Positions 17,345 to 27,751 are shown, counted from the stretch's first letter. The stretch: DNA of 55,935 nucleotides from an uncultured Verrucomicrobiota bacterium (GCA_902569115.1 CACFTI010000012.1:1-55935); one strand, 5' to 3'. The notes: a model not told the origin generated them from the sequence alone. Made by a program: numbers and translations.

Positions 17345-19042
17345 TTACATAAGTTCAACCACTCCACACTGAACTTCTGCTTCTTGCTGGACTGCAGAAA
17401 CAATCGATTCTGGATCTCCCACTAAAATAATTTCTTTTTTGGCCCGACTTACCGCGACATAGAGAAGTTCACGGTTTAATAGCTTAGCCTCAGGCGGAGG
17501 TAAAACGATCATCACCCTCTCATATTCAGAGCCCTGACTACGATGAATGGAAAGAGCAAATGCATCTTGATAACTAGGCAACCGTGCCTTGGAGATTTCT
17601 CTCAAATCATTGGCACTCGAAAAGAAAGCTTTATCACCGGAAACGACCCCATCATCCCCATTGAAAAGGTCGACTCCGTAATCATTCTTTTGAATGACCA
17701 CCGGAGAAAATTGATTACCAAGGGACTGAATCGAAGATCTCGCCTTGTGGTTCCATTGCTCGACTCCATATTTCCCCAAGTTATGGGGACAAAGAATACG
17801 AAATTCCCTCAACCCTTCTATTGCCTGTTCTGGATCAACAGCATTCCCCAACTCAGCCAAGCCATCCGCAATCAATTTCCCTACTCTCTTATCCTTTATG
17901 GAGGAAATCATTTCAATCCCAGGGTTCCCTCCCAACGCTAAGCACTTGGCATCGTCACCTTGCCCTTCTTTGATCAATTTACATAATTCCGAAATATTCT
18001 CCCCTGCCTGATCTGTATCCTGACGATGAGACTGTTCCAAAGAAACGACATGCCCGGTCAATGGACTTTGCGATGAGGATTCCCCGGCTATGGAGCTAAA
18101 CCTCTTCAGTAAGGTTAGATCGTTCCGATCAAACTTATTGGTTTCGGCTGCTTTGACTAGTGCATTAAAGACTCCCCCACCCTGAACCGGAGATAATTGA
18201 TCCGCATCTCCCGATAAAAGTAGGCGGGCCTTAGGTTTGAGCGAGTCCAATAATTTGGCCATCAAGGGGAGATCGATCATCGATGCCTCATCCACCACAA
18301 TAAGATCATGAGGAAGAGGGTTTGTTGCATTTCGTAGAAAATCAACCGAGCCTCGAACAAACCCCAGCAACCGATGAAGGGTGCTGGTTTGAGCTTCAAC
18401 GGATAAGCGTGCAGTCAATGCTTCGGAAAGAGATAAGCTTTTGACCGCATCCTCGATCGATTGTTGTAAACGATAGGCCGCCTTACCGGTGGGAGCGACC
18501 ATAGCAATGTGAAAATCAGGCTCAATTTCCAGCAGTAGAATAAGTAGTACAACCAGCGTACGGGTTTTGCCGGTTCCGGGCCCTCCACACAAGATTGACC
18601 ATGGTTTCATCACTGCCTGCCCAATGGCTAGTGCCTGATATTCATCCACATTATCCTTTAAATTCTCTTCAAAAAAGTGAATCGCTTTATCCAAATCAAG
18701 AGAATTATCCTCCTCCGTCTTAGCCGCAAAAAAACCGGCAATACCAAGCTCATACTCGTAAGACTTTCGAAAGTACAAACTTCCCTGCGTGGTCATGACC
18801 AGCGGACAATGCTCTCTTTCAGTTCCCACAGCGTGGAGTTCCAAGGGATTTTCCGTTATCTCACCAGTCTCCTCCAAAGTCAAAAAACCACGACCTTTTT
18901 CGATCTGCATAGACACCAATTTATGCAAAAGATTACGAAGAACGGGGTGCCTTTCCTTCTCTTCCTTTCTTGCAAAAAAGTCAAAAAGGGCCCGGGTTAA
19001 ATCCTGCGCATGAGGAGAGATATTTTCTGGCAATGGGTTCAT
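17345..19042 (-). CDS. recD: exodeoxyribonuclease V subunit alpha (RecD helicase)
   Basis: RecD is the 5'-3' helicase of RecBCD. The 565-aa protein has Walker A 'GGPGTGKT' (153-160), Walker B 'VDEASMIDLPL' near 250, motif III 'LLSGDADQLSPVQGGG', and motif VI 'YVAVSRAKKEIILVG' close to the C-terminus. An N-terminal domain (1-130) contacts RecC in E. coli. Length is slightly below E. coli RecD (608). The start overlaps the recB stop by 4 bases (ATGA, 19039-19042), and the gene is last in the recC-recB-recD order. Confidence 0.95.
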   Translation of the reverse strand: MNPLPENISPHAQDLTRALFDFFARKEEKERHPVLRNLLHKLVSMQIEKGRGFLTLEETGEITENPLELHAVGTEREHCPLVMTTQGSLYFRKSYEYELGIAGFFAAKTEEDNSLDLDKAIHFFEENLKDNVDEYQALAIGQAVMKPWSILCGGPGTGKTRTLVVLLILLLEIEPDFHIAMVAPTGKAAYRLQQSIEDAVKSLSLSEALTARLSVEAQTSTLHRLLGFVRGSVDFLRNATNPLPHDLIVVDEASMIDLPLMAKLLDSLKPKARLLLSGDADQLSPVQGGGVFNALVKAAETNKFDRNDLTLLKRFSSIAGESSSQSPLTGHVVSLEQSHRQDTDQAGENISELCKLIKEGQGDDAKCLALGGNPGIEMISSIKDKRVGKLIADGLAELGNAVDPEQAIEGLREFRILCPHNLGKYGVEQWNHKARSSIQSLGNQFSPVVIQKNDYGVDLFNGDDGVVSGDKAFFSSANDLREISKARLPSYQDAFALSIHRSQGSEYERVMIVLPPPEAKLLNRELLYVAVSRAKKEIILVGDPESIVSAVQQEAEVQCGVVELM

Positions 19043-22000
19043 TCGGTTTTAGCAAAAAAAGTATCGAGCTGCACAACCAGGTTCTCATCCGGTAGGTCAT
19101 AGAAAATTCCTTTCCCTGAATCATGCCCGATTCCACGAACAAACAGATAGTAAACGCCGCCGAAATGAGTGGAATAATCGAAATCATGAATACGGCTTTT
19201 CAAAAACCTGATTAGACCGACCAGGTAAAGGTGATACTGTAAGATATAATGATGGTCCATCATTTCAGCTTCAATTTCCTGCGCCGAAAAGCCATCCTCG
19301 TGCCCGCTCAACCGGTTTGATTTCCAATCGAGTAAGTAATATTTCCCATCATTTCGAAAAACCAAGTCCATCAATCCCTTCAGATAACCTTCCGATTCAA
19401 TTTCCAAAACTCGTTCCTGCCCCACTCCTTGTAAATAACGGGACAGCAAGGACTGTTGAGGCAAGGACTCTATCAGTTGCGAAAACCTCCCTGCCTGAAT
19501 TGGGAAATGAAATTCCATTTCTTCCACCCGGTCCTCTTGCGATATTTCAGACAAAGAAAAACCACTTCCTAGTTTTAGGGCAATCACCCTGTGGATCATT
19601 GTCAAAATGACAGACAACCATCTATTGGGATCAAATCCAAATTTCGCAAGAGCTCGGGAAGTCACTTCCTCCCATTGTTTGGCATCGGTAAAATCAATCT
19701 GCTCAAAAACTTCGTGCATAAAATTGCCTGCCCTTGCTCCTGACGGGAATTCAAAGATTTCGTCTGATTTGGAATTATGCTCATGGATGCTTACTTCCTC
19801 CCCATCCACAACCGCATCGAGATCCTTGCCCTCAAAATCAATTCCTTCCACCAAGGCGCTAAAAGACCTCAACAATGCCCCACTCGGAATCCTGCGTTCG
19901 ATCGGCCATACATTTCCGGACAGTTCCGTCTCGGAGGATACCGGTTCCTGCCAGGAAGGCAGAGAAGAGGATGCGTTGGCATCAAAAGTGGAGAAACTTA
20001 TCAATGCACCTAAGGACTTCTGCTCGATCCATGGAAGCACTTCAGATGCAATCCGGTTTTGCTTCCATTCCTCCTCTGATAATTCTGGTTCTTCGCACCA
20101 TGCCTGGCTGCGTAAGATTCGGGTCAGGGCAGGAATTTTTAATGCTCCAGCTTCTTTATTCTCCTTGATCGAAACGGGGGCATGATACAGGACGCACCGG
20201 GAAGCAGCCCGGGTAAGTGCCACATAGAGTACTCTCGCATCCTCCTGATCTTCTTCGAGTAGTCCCTGTCCGGCCGCTTCGACACCTGCTATATTTTTCA
20301 GTTCCACCACCAAGCTTCCCTGCCGGTCGTGATAGAAAAAACTTTCATCACGCTGTCCGGGACTGAGACTCAGAAATGGACAGAAAACCACCGGGTATTC
20401 CAACCCTTTGGATTTATGAACCGTAAGAATCTGAATAGCAGTGGCTTCGGACTCCAATCGTAATTGATATTCTTCTTTTTGATTGCCCGCATCCTGAATC
20501 TGATCCCGCAACCACACAATCAGGGAACTGGGAGAAAGGGGATTCAGCGAAGATGCCTCATGTAATACTTCAGCCAGGTGCAGGAAATTGGTCACCCTTC
20601 TTTCTCCATCCGTGCGTCGAAGATTCTGACTCACAGCATAAGCCAGGCGGAACAAACTGATCAACGCGACATAGATACCATCCTTCCTCCACTTGTCATG
20701 GTGCTGGCGAAAACAGCTCAACCAGGCTTCCCATGATGAATGATCATTCTGCCAATTTATGAAATCATTGGAATTCATCCCCAATAAACCGGTGGCCAAG
20801 GCCCGACGGACCGACCTTTCATTTCGATATTCAAGCAAGCCCTCCAGTACCCAAAGGATCTCCTTGGCTTCCTCTGAGGAAAACAGACTGACATCCGAAA
20901 AGACCACTGCGGGCAGGTTGTTTGCACGAAAGGCTTCCCAAACTTCAAGAGCCTGGGGGTTCGATCTTACCAGAATCGCAATATCTTCTGGTTTGACGGA
21001 CTCTGTACCTATCTTACCCTCCTGCAAAACCTGATCTACCTGTTTCACCAAATCATGGATAATGATCCGTCTAGCCTCGGTGTCATTGATGGAGGAACCT
21101 TCCTCGTAAATAAGTTCCCTTACTTCAAAAGGGGCGACAACTTCGCCTGATTGAAGATACATTTTGTTTTGGTCCGCAGAGCCACCTTTCTTTGGGTTAA
21201 CAGTCTGAAATTTTAAATGCGGATGTAAAAAAGGGTCATCCGACTTCTCAAAAAAAGAGTTGGTTGCCTCCACCAACGGAGTCACCGTTCGGTAATTCGT
21301 ATCCAGGGAATATTTTTGCCCGCCAGTCTCATTACCAAATTTAAAATAGGCCTCCAAGTCTGCCCCACGAAACCGGTAAATCGATTGCTTTGGATCCCCA
21401 ATAAGAAATAACCAATGATCCCCCGTACCCGCAAACAACTCCCTAAAAATAGTAAATTGTACAGGATCAGTATCCTGAAACTCGTCAATCATCGCGACCT
21501 GAAAAGATGAACGCAAAGATTGCCTCAATGATTCTCCAACCAGATCCTGGCGGCTAACCGCCTCCGCGGTCACACTGAGCAAATCATCAAAGGAAAAAAT
21601 GCCCCGCTCGCGTTTCCATGATGAAATTTTTGAATCAACAAAGTTGACCGCATCCGCCCGCAAAGTCTGAGAAAAATCATCGATTGCATCCCAGAATTTT
21701 TCCGCAACTTGGGAAAATTCTGGCTTTGATTCATTTTCATAATCCTTGAGCAATGTTAACTTGGAAGCCCGTACAAATTCGAAAACCTCCACAAATTCCG
21801 GTGTAATACTCCGTTCATGCAGAAAAACATTATCGAGAAGAGCCCGGTGAATCGCAGCTTTTTTGGAAGCGGTATATTTGCGGATTTTAGTGGCCACAAA
21901 CTCCAAGTAGTCTTGCCCTTCCTCGATCCATAAATTTTTGAGACGATCCAATAAATTAAAAAGATCTTTTTGGGTTTCCTCCAGGGTGAGTCCTTGGGAA

Positions 22001-22605
22001 AACCCGATTTCATACTCCTGTGTGCTCGGTAGTTTATTGTAAAACTCAACCACACTTGCGGGCTTGATTTTATCAATCGATGCAACGGCCGAAATCAGAG
22101 GATCCGCCTGAGAGAAATGGACTCTCCAATAATCACGAACAGCCTCTGCCACCAACACAGGAGAAGACTGATCCAATTCAGCTTCAAAAAGGCAATTCGT
22201 CTCCAATGAGTTTTCCGTCAAAACACGCTGACAAAAGCCGTGAATGGTGCTGATAATCGCTTCATCAAAACAGGTAATCGCCAAACGAAGACGGCGGATA
22301 CACTCATCCGCAGGGACCGATTCAAGCTTCTTTAACCGAGTTATAGTTGGATCTTCTTCGGCAAGAGTATCTCCCTGAAAACTCGCCAGTGCATTCACCA
22401 GTAGTTCTCGAATTCTTTCACGGAGTTCCTCGGTTGCGGCCTTGGTGAAGGTAACGGTTAGCAGTTTGCCCACTTCTACCCCCTCCTCCACTACCAGACG
22501 CAGAAAGATACGGGCCAGGGCATAGGTTTTTCCAGTGCCCGCACTCGCCTCCAACAGGGTGACCCCACGATCCAGCGATTCATTGGTACAGTCGAAGGCT
22601 TTCAC
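19039..22605 (-). CDS. recB: exodeoxyribonuclease V subunit beta (RecB helicase-nuclease)
   Basis: The 1188-aa protein is close to E. coli RecB (1180). It has the UvrD/SF1A Walker A 'EASAGTGKT' (19-27), 'MIDEFQDTDPVQF' (Walker B), 'LIGDPKQSIYRFRGAD', 'TVHKSKGLEYPVVF' and 'VLYVALTRAASRC'. The C-terminal nuclease keeps 'GNFMHEVFEQIDF' and the catalytic 'LLDWKSNRL' near residues 1090-1098. So both the 3'-5' helicase and the nuclease look intact. Only 2 bases separate it from recC. Confidence 0.96.
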   Translation of the reverse strand: MKAFDCTNESLDRGVTLLEASAGTGKTYALARIFLRLVVEEGVEVGKLLTVTFTKAATEELRERIRELLVNALASFQGDTLAEEDPTITRLKKLESVPADECIRRLRLAITCFDEAIISTIHGFCQRVLTENSLETNCLFEAELDQSSPVLVAEAVRDYWRVHFSQADPLISAVASIDKIKPASVVEFYNKLPSTQEYEIGFSQGLTLEETQKDLFNLLDRLKNLWIEEGQDYLEFVATKIRKYTASKKAAIHRALLDNVFLHERSITPEFVEVFEFVRASKLTLLKDYENESKPEFSQVAEKFWDAIDDFSQTLRADAVNFVDSKISSWKRERGIFSFDDLLSVTAEAVSRQDLVGESLRQSLRSSFQVAMIDEFQDTDPVQFTIFRELFAGTGDHWLFLIGDPKQSIYRFRGADLEAYFKFGNETGGQKYSLDTNYRTVTPLVEATNSFFEKSDDPFLHPHLKFQTVNPKKGGSADQNKMYLQSGEVVAPFEVRELIYEEGSSINDTEARRIIIHDLVKQVDQVLQEGKIGTESVKPEDIAILVRSNPQALEVWEAFRANNLPAVVFSDVSLFSSEEAKEILWVLEGLLEYRNERSVRRALATGLLGMNSNDFINWQNDHSSWEAWLSCFRQHHDKWRKDGIYVALISLFRLAYAVSQNLRRTDGERRVTNFLHLAEVLHEASSLNPLSPSSLIVWLRDQIQDAGNQKEEYQLRLESEATAIQILTVHKSKGLEYPVVFCPFLSLSPGQRDESFFYHDRQGSLVVELKNIAGVEAAGQGLLEEDQEDARVLYVALTRAASRCVLYHAPVSIKENKEAGALKIPALTRILRSQAWCEEPELSEEEWKQNRIASEVLPWIEQKSLGALISFSTFDANASSSLPSWQEPVSSETELSGNVWPIERRIPSGALLRSFSALVEGIDFEGKDLDAVVDGEEVSIHEHNSKSDEIFEFPSGARAGNFMHEVFEQIDFTDAKQWEEVTSRALAKFGFDPNRWLSVILTMIHRVIALKLGSGFSLSEISQEDRVEEMEFHFPIQAGRFSQLIESLPQQSLLSRYLQGVGQERVLEIESEGYLKGLMDLVFRNDGKYYLLDWKSNRLSGHEDGFSAQEIEAEMMDHHYILQYHLYLVGLIRFLKSRIHDFDYSTHFGGVYYLFVRGIGHDSGKGIFYDLPDENLVVQLDTFFAKTE

Positions 22606-22607
22606 CC

Positions 22608-25600
22608 TTAACTCCTCTCCTCCACAAATTGATCGAATTTTATAAAAATTTGATCCGCTAATTGAGAAAACCGTTCTTCGGCAAAGGGAGATTTCCCAAA
22701 ACAGGTTTGGTTGGAAAAGTCTTTCCCATCCCCAGGGATTCGTCCGCCTTTAAAGTTTATTCCCTCCCATGATTTCTGGGCTTCCTGCAAGGCATTCCTT
22801 TTTGCCAGGTCAGTCTGCTCATCCGTGGAATCGCGAGATAACCCTGCACTCTTTATTTTCTCAAAATAAGCAAAAGATGAATTCGGGAAAAAGGGTATAG
22901 GTTTTTGCAACCCTGATTGTCTAATATGCAACAATTCTTGGATCAGCCTTCTTGCCTCCTCCCCGGGAACGGGTCGGGCATGTAAATACTTTTTATCCCC
23001 GCATACAAAAACAGATTCTAAAGCTTCATGTCCGGAAGCAGCGCAACCGGTCAAATGTTCAATCCATAAGCGGATCCGGTCTTTCCCATTGATTTTCTTG
23101 GAACACCGAAACAGAACATGTTTACCATTTCGTAATGGAGGAACTTCACCACGAAACAGTAGTTCCTCATACATCTCTTCGTGGGTTAAAGGATCCCCAA
23201 CTGGAGAAACCAACATATGCTGCCATTGCTCGAGAAAGGCAGAAACTTCCCTCTCCGCCTCGCCAAACCATACCTTGCCAAGATTACCGGGAGGTAATCG
23301 ACCCTCCGCCTTCTCCAATTCATAAAGAAGAGAAATATCTTCACCCGCACTCAATACCTCCACCATCCGGCTCATTAATTTGTACTTTTCCAGACTTTCA
23401 ATTTCCAGAGGTTCAAAATCTGGGGGCGATGCCTCCTCATCCCATAATTTCATACCCAGGGAATATTTAAGGTAGGCCTTGGATGGATTGGAAAAGAATT
23501 CAACCAGCTCACGCACCGAAAGATCTTTTTTACTGTCCTCAATGTCATGCGAATTTTCCAAGCTTACGAAAGGAAAGACTTTCTTTTGCGGATCAAGCAA
23601 TGCACGGGCAGCTTTAAGATTTGGAAGAGAATAGGATCGGGGTAATCGCTCACCCTTATAATTATCACTGCCATAAGGATGAAGGGTTTGCTTTTGTACC
23701 ACCGCATCCACGGCCCGGATGGAATTGCAATGCTGATCTTTCCAGTCTGCAATTTTTTCAAGCCCATCCAGCAATTCATTAATCACTACACTGGGTGGAA
23801 TTTCCTGTGCCTGCCGAATGGATTGCCCCACATAACTGAGATAAAGAAAGTCTTTGGCACACCAAAGAGTTTCCAAAAATAAGTATCTATCATCTTCACG
23901 AGAGGAGCGATCTCCTGGTCTGCGATCACCCGACAAATCAAAGCTGGGCGTGCGGTTTTGGCGAGGAAACGCATCTGCATTCAAGCCCATAATGCAAATT
24001 ACCCGGGCACTGATACTACGCATTGGGCGCAAGCCACTGAAAGTCACTCCCTGAGTTAAAAACCTACCCTGTGGAGAACCTATCTCCAATACATTACTCA
24101 GATGATAACGGATCACCCGCAGGGGAACTTTCACCTCTCCCGCAAGCTTGTGATACTCCGAGGAAAGAGACTCGACCGCCTCATCAATCTTCCTCCGGTC
24201 CAGCAGTGTGGCGTCACTCTGGGGGAAAAATTCATTGGACAAACGGGTAAACCAAGACGACCAGAAAAGAAGAGACTGATCACCGCGGGCTTGCTTTTCC
24301 AAGTCAGCCAAATTCAACAAAAAGCGGGAAAACTGGGCAAAACGAATGGCATTCTCACCCTCAATCTCATCATAGGGCAAGGTTCCCTCCCAAAGTTTCC
24401 GATCATGTCCTCGAAAACAAAAGCCCAGTGCCATTCGATCCAATGCATGCCGCCAAGTATGCTCATGAGTCGCAGTCGACCCACAATGGTCGCGATGATC
24501 CGCACTGAATCCCCAATATGCATGACAATCACCAATCCATTGCCTGAAGATTTCCATATCGGTATCTTCCCACTCATTTTTGGAGCGTGACGGCAGGGAG
24601 TCCATTAGATCCAAAACCTCCCGGTTGGTTGCACGACCTTCAAAAAAATCGAGCAGATCAAAAAGATAATCAATCAAATGACTTTCCATTCTGGGCTCCC
24701 GGTCAACGATCGAATATGGAAAATCGCGAGGCATCCCCTCCTCCATCCCGCTGAAAACCGCCCGGATATAAGGAGCATATTCCTCAGGAGTGGGCATCAT
24801 CACAAGGACATCCCGTGGTTGCAGGGAACTATCCTCTTCGAATCTTCGTAAAAGATAATCACGGAGGACTTCGACCTCTCGCATATGTCCATGACAACTA
24901 TTAATAATTAAACTCTGATCCTCTGGTTCCGGCTGAATCTTGGGCTCTTGCTTCTCGTTCAAGGCATCAAAGATCCATCTTTGCAACCTCGCCAGCAGAC
25001 GGTTACCTTTGGCATCGCGAAAGCTCAGTGGTTCATCGTGAGCATTCCGGTCCACCAGCATATTAAAAAACTCCCGTCCCGTTTTACCCAGGGATCCGAT
25101 CAGTTGATTTCCTGCCCGGTCACTCAATATACTTTCATCAACCGGATGTCCCGCCTGCAACTCCGCTCTTTTCAATGCCCGTAACTTCCATTTTTCCGAT
25201 TCCACTTCCCCCCAAAAGACCGGAGCCGGCTGCAGGGAAAATATTTTCAAGGGACGGAATTGCCCATACGCCTGAAGTACATCAAGAAACAATGGGGGCA
25301 TGGTGGATACCCCGAAGACGGATAGCCTTTCGGGTAACCAGTCCGCTCTTTTGGGCTCAGGCATTTGCCTAATTTGCTCAACTTTCTCAGGGAGGGTTTC
25401 AAATCCTAGTGATTGACGCACCGCATTCCAAAGAATTCCCTGCCACCGGTTACGGCCACTCGGAAAATCCTTACCATTCCAATTCAAGATCATTTCCGGA
25501 CGGTAGGTAAGGTAAGAATCATAAAGAGTGGCAATCTGCCGGCACAAACGGAACGCTCGGTTGCCATCCCAATCAGCCTTTCCCCCAAGATATTCCCCCA

Positions 25601-25976
25601 AGGGTTGGAAACTCTCAGAATGTTCCTGCATCAATCCTGGCAAAAGTCCAAAAACCTTCCAAGCCAGACCTTCTTTCGTGTAAGGGTTTCTCTCCGGACC
25701 AGACCCGAAAAAACCCCTTAAAATCATCCAGATCGCTTCCTCTTGGAATCGAAAACGGGCATGAGCAAAAATACCCCTCTTTTCAGCAATTTTAAGTTGT
25801 AACCAGGTGCCCATTCCCCGGCTCTGCACCAAAAATTCCTCCTCCCGAAAAGGGTTGGATAACGGTTCCTCTAACTGCCGCACACATTCGTCAACCAAAT
25901 GATCAGGATCATTCGATCCGAATAGCACAAAGCCTCCTGTACTTGATGCCAAGTATCGTTGTTGCAATTTGTCCAT
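22608..25976 (-). CDS. recC: exodeoxyribonuclease V subunit gamma (RecC)
   Basis: RecC holds the complex together, splits the DNA strands and recognises Chi through a dead helicase-like domain. The protein is 1122 aa, the same length as E. coli RecC. It contains RecC-typical pieces such as 'LVQSRGMGTWLQLKIAEKRG' near 48-67 (split here for length), 'DVLVMMPTPEEYAPYI', 'GVTFSGLRPMRSISARVI' and 'LNADAFPRQ'. Its first-position place gives the order recC-recB-recD without a ptr gene between recC and recB as in E. coli. Chi specificity for this lineage cannot be read here. Confidence 0.94.
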   Translation of the reverse strand: MDKLQQRYLASSTGGFVLFGSNDPDHLVDECVRQLEEPLSNPFREEEFLVQSRGMGTWLQLKIAEKRGIFAHARFRFQEEAIWMILRGFFGSGPERNPYTKEGLAWKVFGLLPGLMQEHSESFQPLGEYLGGKADWDGNRAFRLCRQIATLYDSYLTYRPEMILNWNGKDFPSGRNRWQGILWNAVRQSLGFETLPEKVEQIRQMPEPKRADWLPERLSVFGVSTMPPLFLDVLQAYGQFRPLKIFSLQPAPVFWGEVESEKWKLRALKRAELQAGHPVDESILSDRAGNQLIGSLGKTGREFFNMLVDRNAHDEPLSFRDAKGNRLLARLQRWIFDALNEKQEPKIQPEPEDQSLIINSCHGHMREVEVLRDYLLRRFEEDSSLQPRDVLVMMPTPEEYAPYIRAVFSGMEEGMPRDFPYSIVDREPRMESHLIDYLFDLLDFFEGRATNREVLDLMDSLPSRSKNEWEDTDMEIFRQWIGDCHAYWGFSADHRDHCGSTATHEHTWRHALDRMALGFCFRGHDRKLWEGTLPYDEIEGENAIRFAQFSRFLLNLADLEKQARGDQSLLFWSSWFTRLSNEFFPQSDATLLDRRKIDEAVESLSSEYHKLAGEVKVPLRVIRYHLSNVLEIGSPQGRFLTQGVTFSGLRPMRSISARVICIMGLNADAFPRQNRTPSFDLSGDRRPGDRSSREDDRYLFLETLWCAKDFLYLSYVGQSIRQAQEIPPSVVINELLDGLEKIADWKDQHCNSIRAVDAVVQKQTLHPYGSDNYKGERLPRSYSLPNLKAARALLDPQKKVFPFVSLENSHDIEDSKKDLSVRELVEFFSNPSKAYLKYSLGMKLWDEEASPPDFEPLEIESLEKYKLMSRMVEVLSAGEDISLLYELEKAEGRLPPGNLGKVWFGEAEREVSAFLEQWQHMLVSPVGDPLTHEEMYEELLFRGEVPPLRNGKHVLFRCSKKINGKDRIRLWIEHLTGCAASGHEALESVFVCGDKKYLHARPVPGEEARRLIQELLHIRQSGLQKPIPFFPNSSFAYFEKIKSAGLSRDSTDEQTDLAKRNALQEAQKSWEGINFKGGRIPGDGKDFSNQTCFGKSPFAEERFSQLADQIFIKFDQFVEERS

Positions 25977-26008
25977 TTACTGAACAAACACCAATTCCAT
26001 TATCGCAC

Positions 26009-26032
26009 GAACAATTTCCACCATGATTGTTC
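26009..26032. promoter_or_regulatory. inverted repeat upstream of recC
   Basis: GAACAAT (26009-26015) and ATTGTTC (26026-26032) form a perfect 7-base inverted repeat with a 10-base spacer, 33 bases upstream of the recC start. It could be an operator or a chance repeat. The spacing does not match LexA motifs I know. Confidence 0.35.
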
Positions 26033-26126
26033 ATAAAGCCATTAGTCATGGGAAGAAAAGATAAATATTTTAATTAAACGAGATTTACGCGTACCCGCTA
26101 AGGATGGGTAATATGTGCTCAACCAC

Positions 26127-26387
26127 TCATCGACTACTGAGCCATTTCACAACGCTGTAAATTATAAAAACAGAGCCAACGAAAAGCGTTCCTAATGGCC
26201 ACGCATACCACCCAAACCCAAGTTGTAATCCCAAGACCAAGCAAGTAGTCCAGGACAAAAGGATGCATACCAGAAAGACAATTGGTCGAATTATACATGG
26301 ATCAACTTTCGCTGGTCTCTTGCTATGACTATCATTTGACTCGCCGAACCCTCCTGGATGAAACATATTTTCAATTTTGTTGATCAA
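26127..26387 (-). CDS. small two-helix membrane protein, unknown
   Basis: An 86-aa protein. Residues 1-32 are hydrophilic ('HPGGFGESNDSHSKRP'), then two hydrophobic segments (about 33-54 and 58-80) end in 'KWLSSR'. This predicts a hairpin inner-membrane protein with the N-terminus in the cytoplasm. No named family recognised. It is divergent from the flavoprotein gene with a short gap and lies on the same strand as recC, 150 bases upstream of it. Confidence 0.5.
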   Translation of the reverse strand: MINKIENMFHPGGFGESNDSHSKRPAKVDPCIIRPIVFLVCILLSWTTCLVLGLQLGFGWYAWPLGTLFVGSVFIIYSVVKWLSSR

Positions 26388-26478
26388 GCCTAAAACCGCA
26401 AAAAATCGAGGCGATTTTTAAGATTCCTTGCTTTCGCTAACCGCCCACACTTGGTAAGCTGAAACTGTGGATGATCAA

Positions 26479-27717
26479 ATGATAATAGTAGTGATTGGTG
26501 GTGGTGCTGCCGGCTTTTTTGCAGCCATTTCAGCCGCTGAGCAAAATCCACAGGCAAAAGTCCATATTTTAGAGGCTGGAAACCGGGTGCTACGAAAAGT
26601 TAAGATTTCTGGAGGTGGCCGTTGCAACCTGACTCATCATTGCTTCGATCCTAAAGTGCTCAGTACGCACTACCCGCGGGGTGAACGCGAACTCCGGGGG
26701 GCCTTTCACCGGTGGCAACCCCAAGATACGATCGAGTGGTTTGAGAGGGAAGGTGTAAAAACCAAGACTGAGCCGGATGGTCGGATGTTTCCTGTGACTG
26801 ACCGATCCCAGACTGTAATCGACTGCCTTCAAAACCGTGCCCGAAAACTTGGTATCGAGGTAAAACTAGGTTGCAGGCTCGAATCCATCAAAAGAGTCTC
26901 TCATGATTGGCTACTTTCTCTATCTGGAGATCAAACAATCATCGCCGACAAAATCTGCCTCGCACTTGGATCGCTCAAGGAATCTAATATCCTGGCCCAG
27001 CTTCGCGAACTGGGACATACCATCGATCCCCTCCTCCCCTCTCTTTTCGCTTTTAATCTGGAGGACCATCCAATGAAAGATCTTTCCGGACTTTCCGTAC
27101 AGATGGCACAAGTCCAAACCCTGCCATTCGGAAAACCACAATCTGGCCCCCTGCTAATTACCCATCGAGGCTTCAGCGGACCGGCAATCCTCAAAGCCTC
27201 TGCCTGGGATGCGAAGGAATTAGCCAAATTGAATTATAAGTTTGAAGTTGCTATAAACTGGATAACCTCCTTATCAACGGCTGCACTTCAAGATATGTTC
27301 AGCAAATTTCGTACAGAGTGCCCCACTCAGCGGGTAATGCAAAACCCCTTTGCTGAAATACCCAAGAGACTCTGGCACCGATTTGTTTCACTCTCACAGA
27401 TTGAAGAAAAAATCACCTGGGCCCATCTTAGCCGTGAAAAGAGGCTTAATTTGCAAAAGCATCTCACCGATTTCCGGCTCCCAGTGAATGGCAAAACCAC
27501 CAACAAGGATGAATTCGTAACCTGCGGAGGAGTCTGCCTAAAAGAAGTCGATTTCCGGACCATGGAGAGTAAAAAACAAACTGGACTTTTTTTTGCCGGG
27601 GAGTGTCTCAATGTAGACGGTATTACCGGGGGCTTTAACTTCCAGGCAGCCTGGACCACCGGACGGATTGCAGGAGAAGCGATGGGAAAATCATTTGAAA
27701 AAACCACTTCGGCTTGA
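26479..27717 (+). CDS. BaiN/HI0933-family FAD-dependent oxidoreductase
   Basis: A flavoprotein of the YhiN/HI0933/BaiN family (~412 aa). It has the dinucleotide-binding 'VVIGGGAAGFFAAI' at the N-terminus, the family-specific 'KVKISGGGRCNLTH' near 41-54, 'TEPDGRMFPVTDRS', and the C-terminal FAD motif 'FFAGECLNVDGITGGFNFQ' followed by 'AWTTGRIAG'. Family members reduce C=C bonds in bile-acid relatives or have unknown roles. ATG 26479 gives the compact N-terminus usual for the family; an in-frame GTG at 26467 would add four residues. It ends just before the DUF6428 gene. Confidence 0.9.
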   Translation: MIIVVIGGGAAGFFAAISAAEQNPQAKVHILEAGNRVLRKVKISGGGRCNLTHHCFDPKVLSTHYPRGERELRGAFHRWQPQDTIEWFEREGVKTKTEPDGRMFPVTDRSQTVIDCLQNRARKLGIEVKLGCRLESIKRVSHDWLLSLSGDQTIIADKICLALGSLKESNILAQLRELGHTIDPLLPSLFAFNLEDHPMKDLSGLSVQMAQVQTLPFGKPQSGPLLITHRGFSGPAILKASAWDAKELAKLNYKFEVAINWITSLSTAALQDMFSKFRTECPTQRVMQNPFAEIPKRLWHRFVSLSQIEEKITWAHLSREKRLNLQKHLTDFRLPVNGKTTNKDEFVTCGGVCLKEVDFRTMESKKQTGLFFAGECLNVDGITGGFNFQAAWTTGRIAGEAMGKSFEKTTSA

Positions 27718-27751
27718 AAGAAAGCAGACCTGGATATTAAATGCTAATTTA

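Noticed and set aside
19607..20185. 192-codon open frame opposite recB
   Set aside because: Ser/Lys-rich translation without motifs, inside an intact recB.
26009..26032. LexA box ahead of recC
   Set aside because: Spacing (GAAC-N16-GTTC) fits neither the Verrucomicrobia-type TGTTC-N4-GAACA motif as I recall it nor GAAC-N7-GTTC; by eye I found no TGTTC-N4-GAACA in the window.
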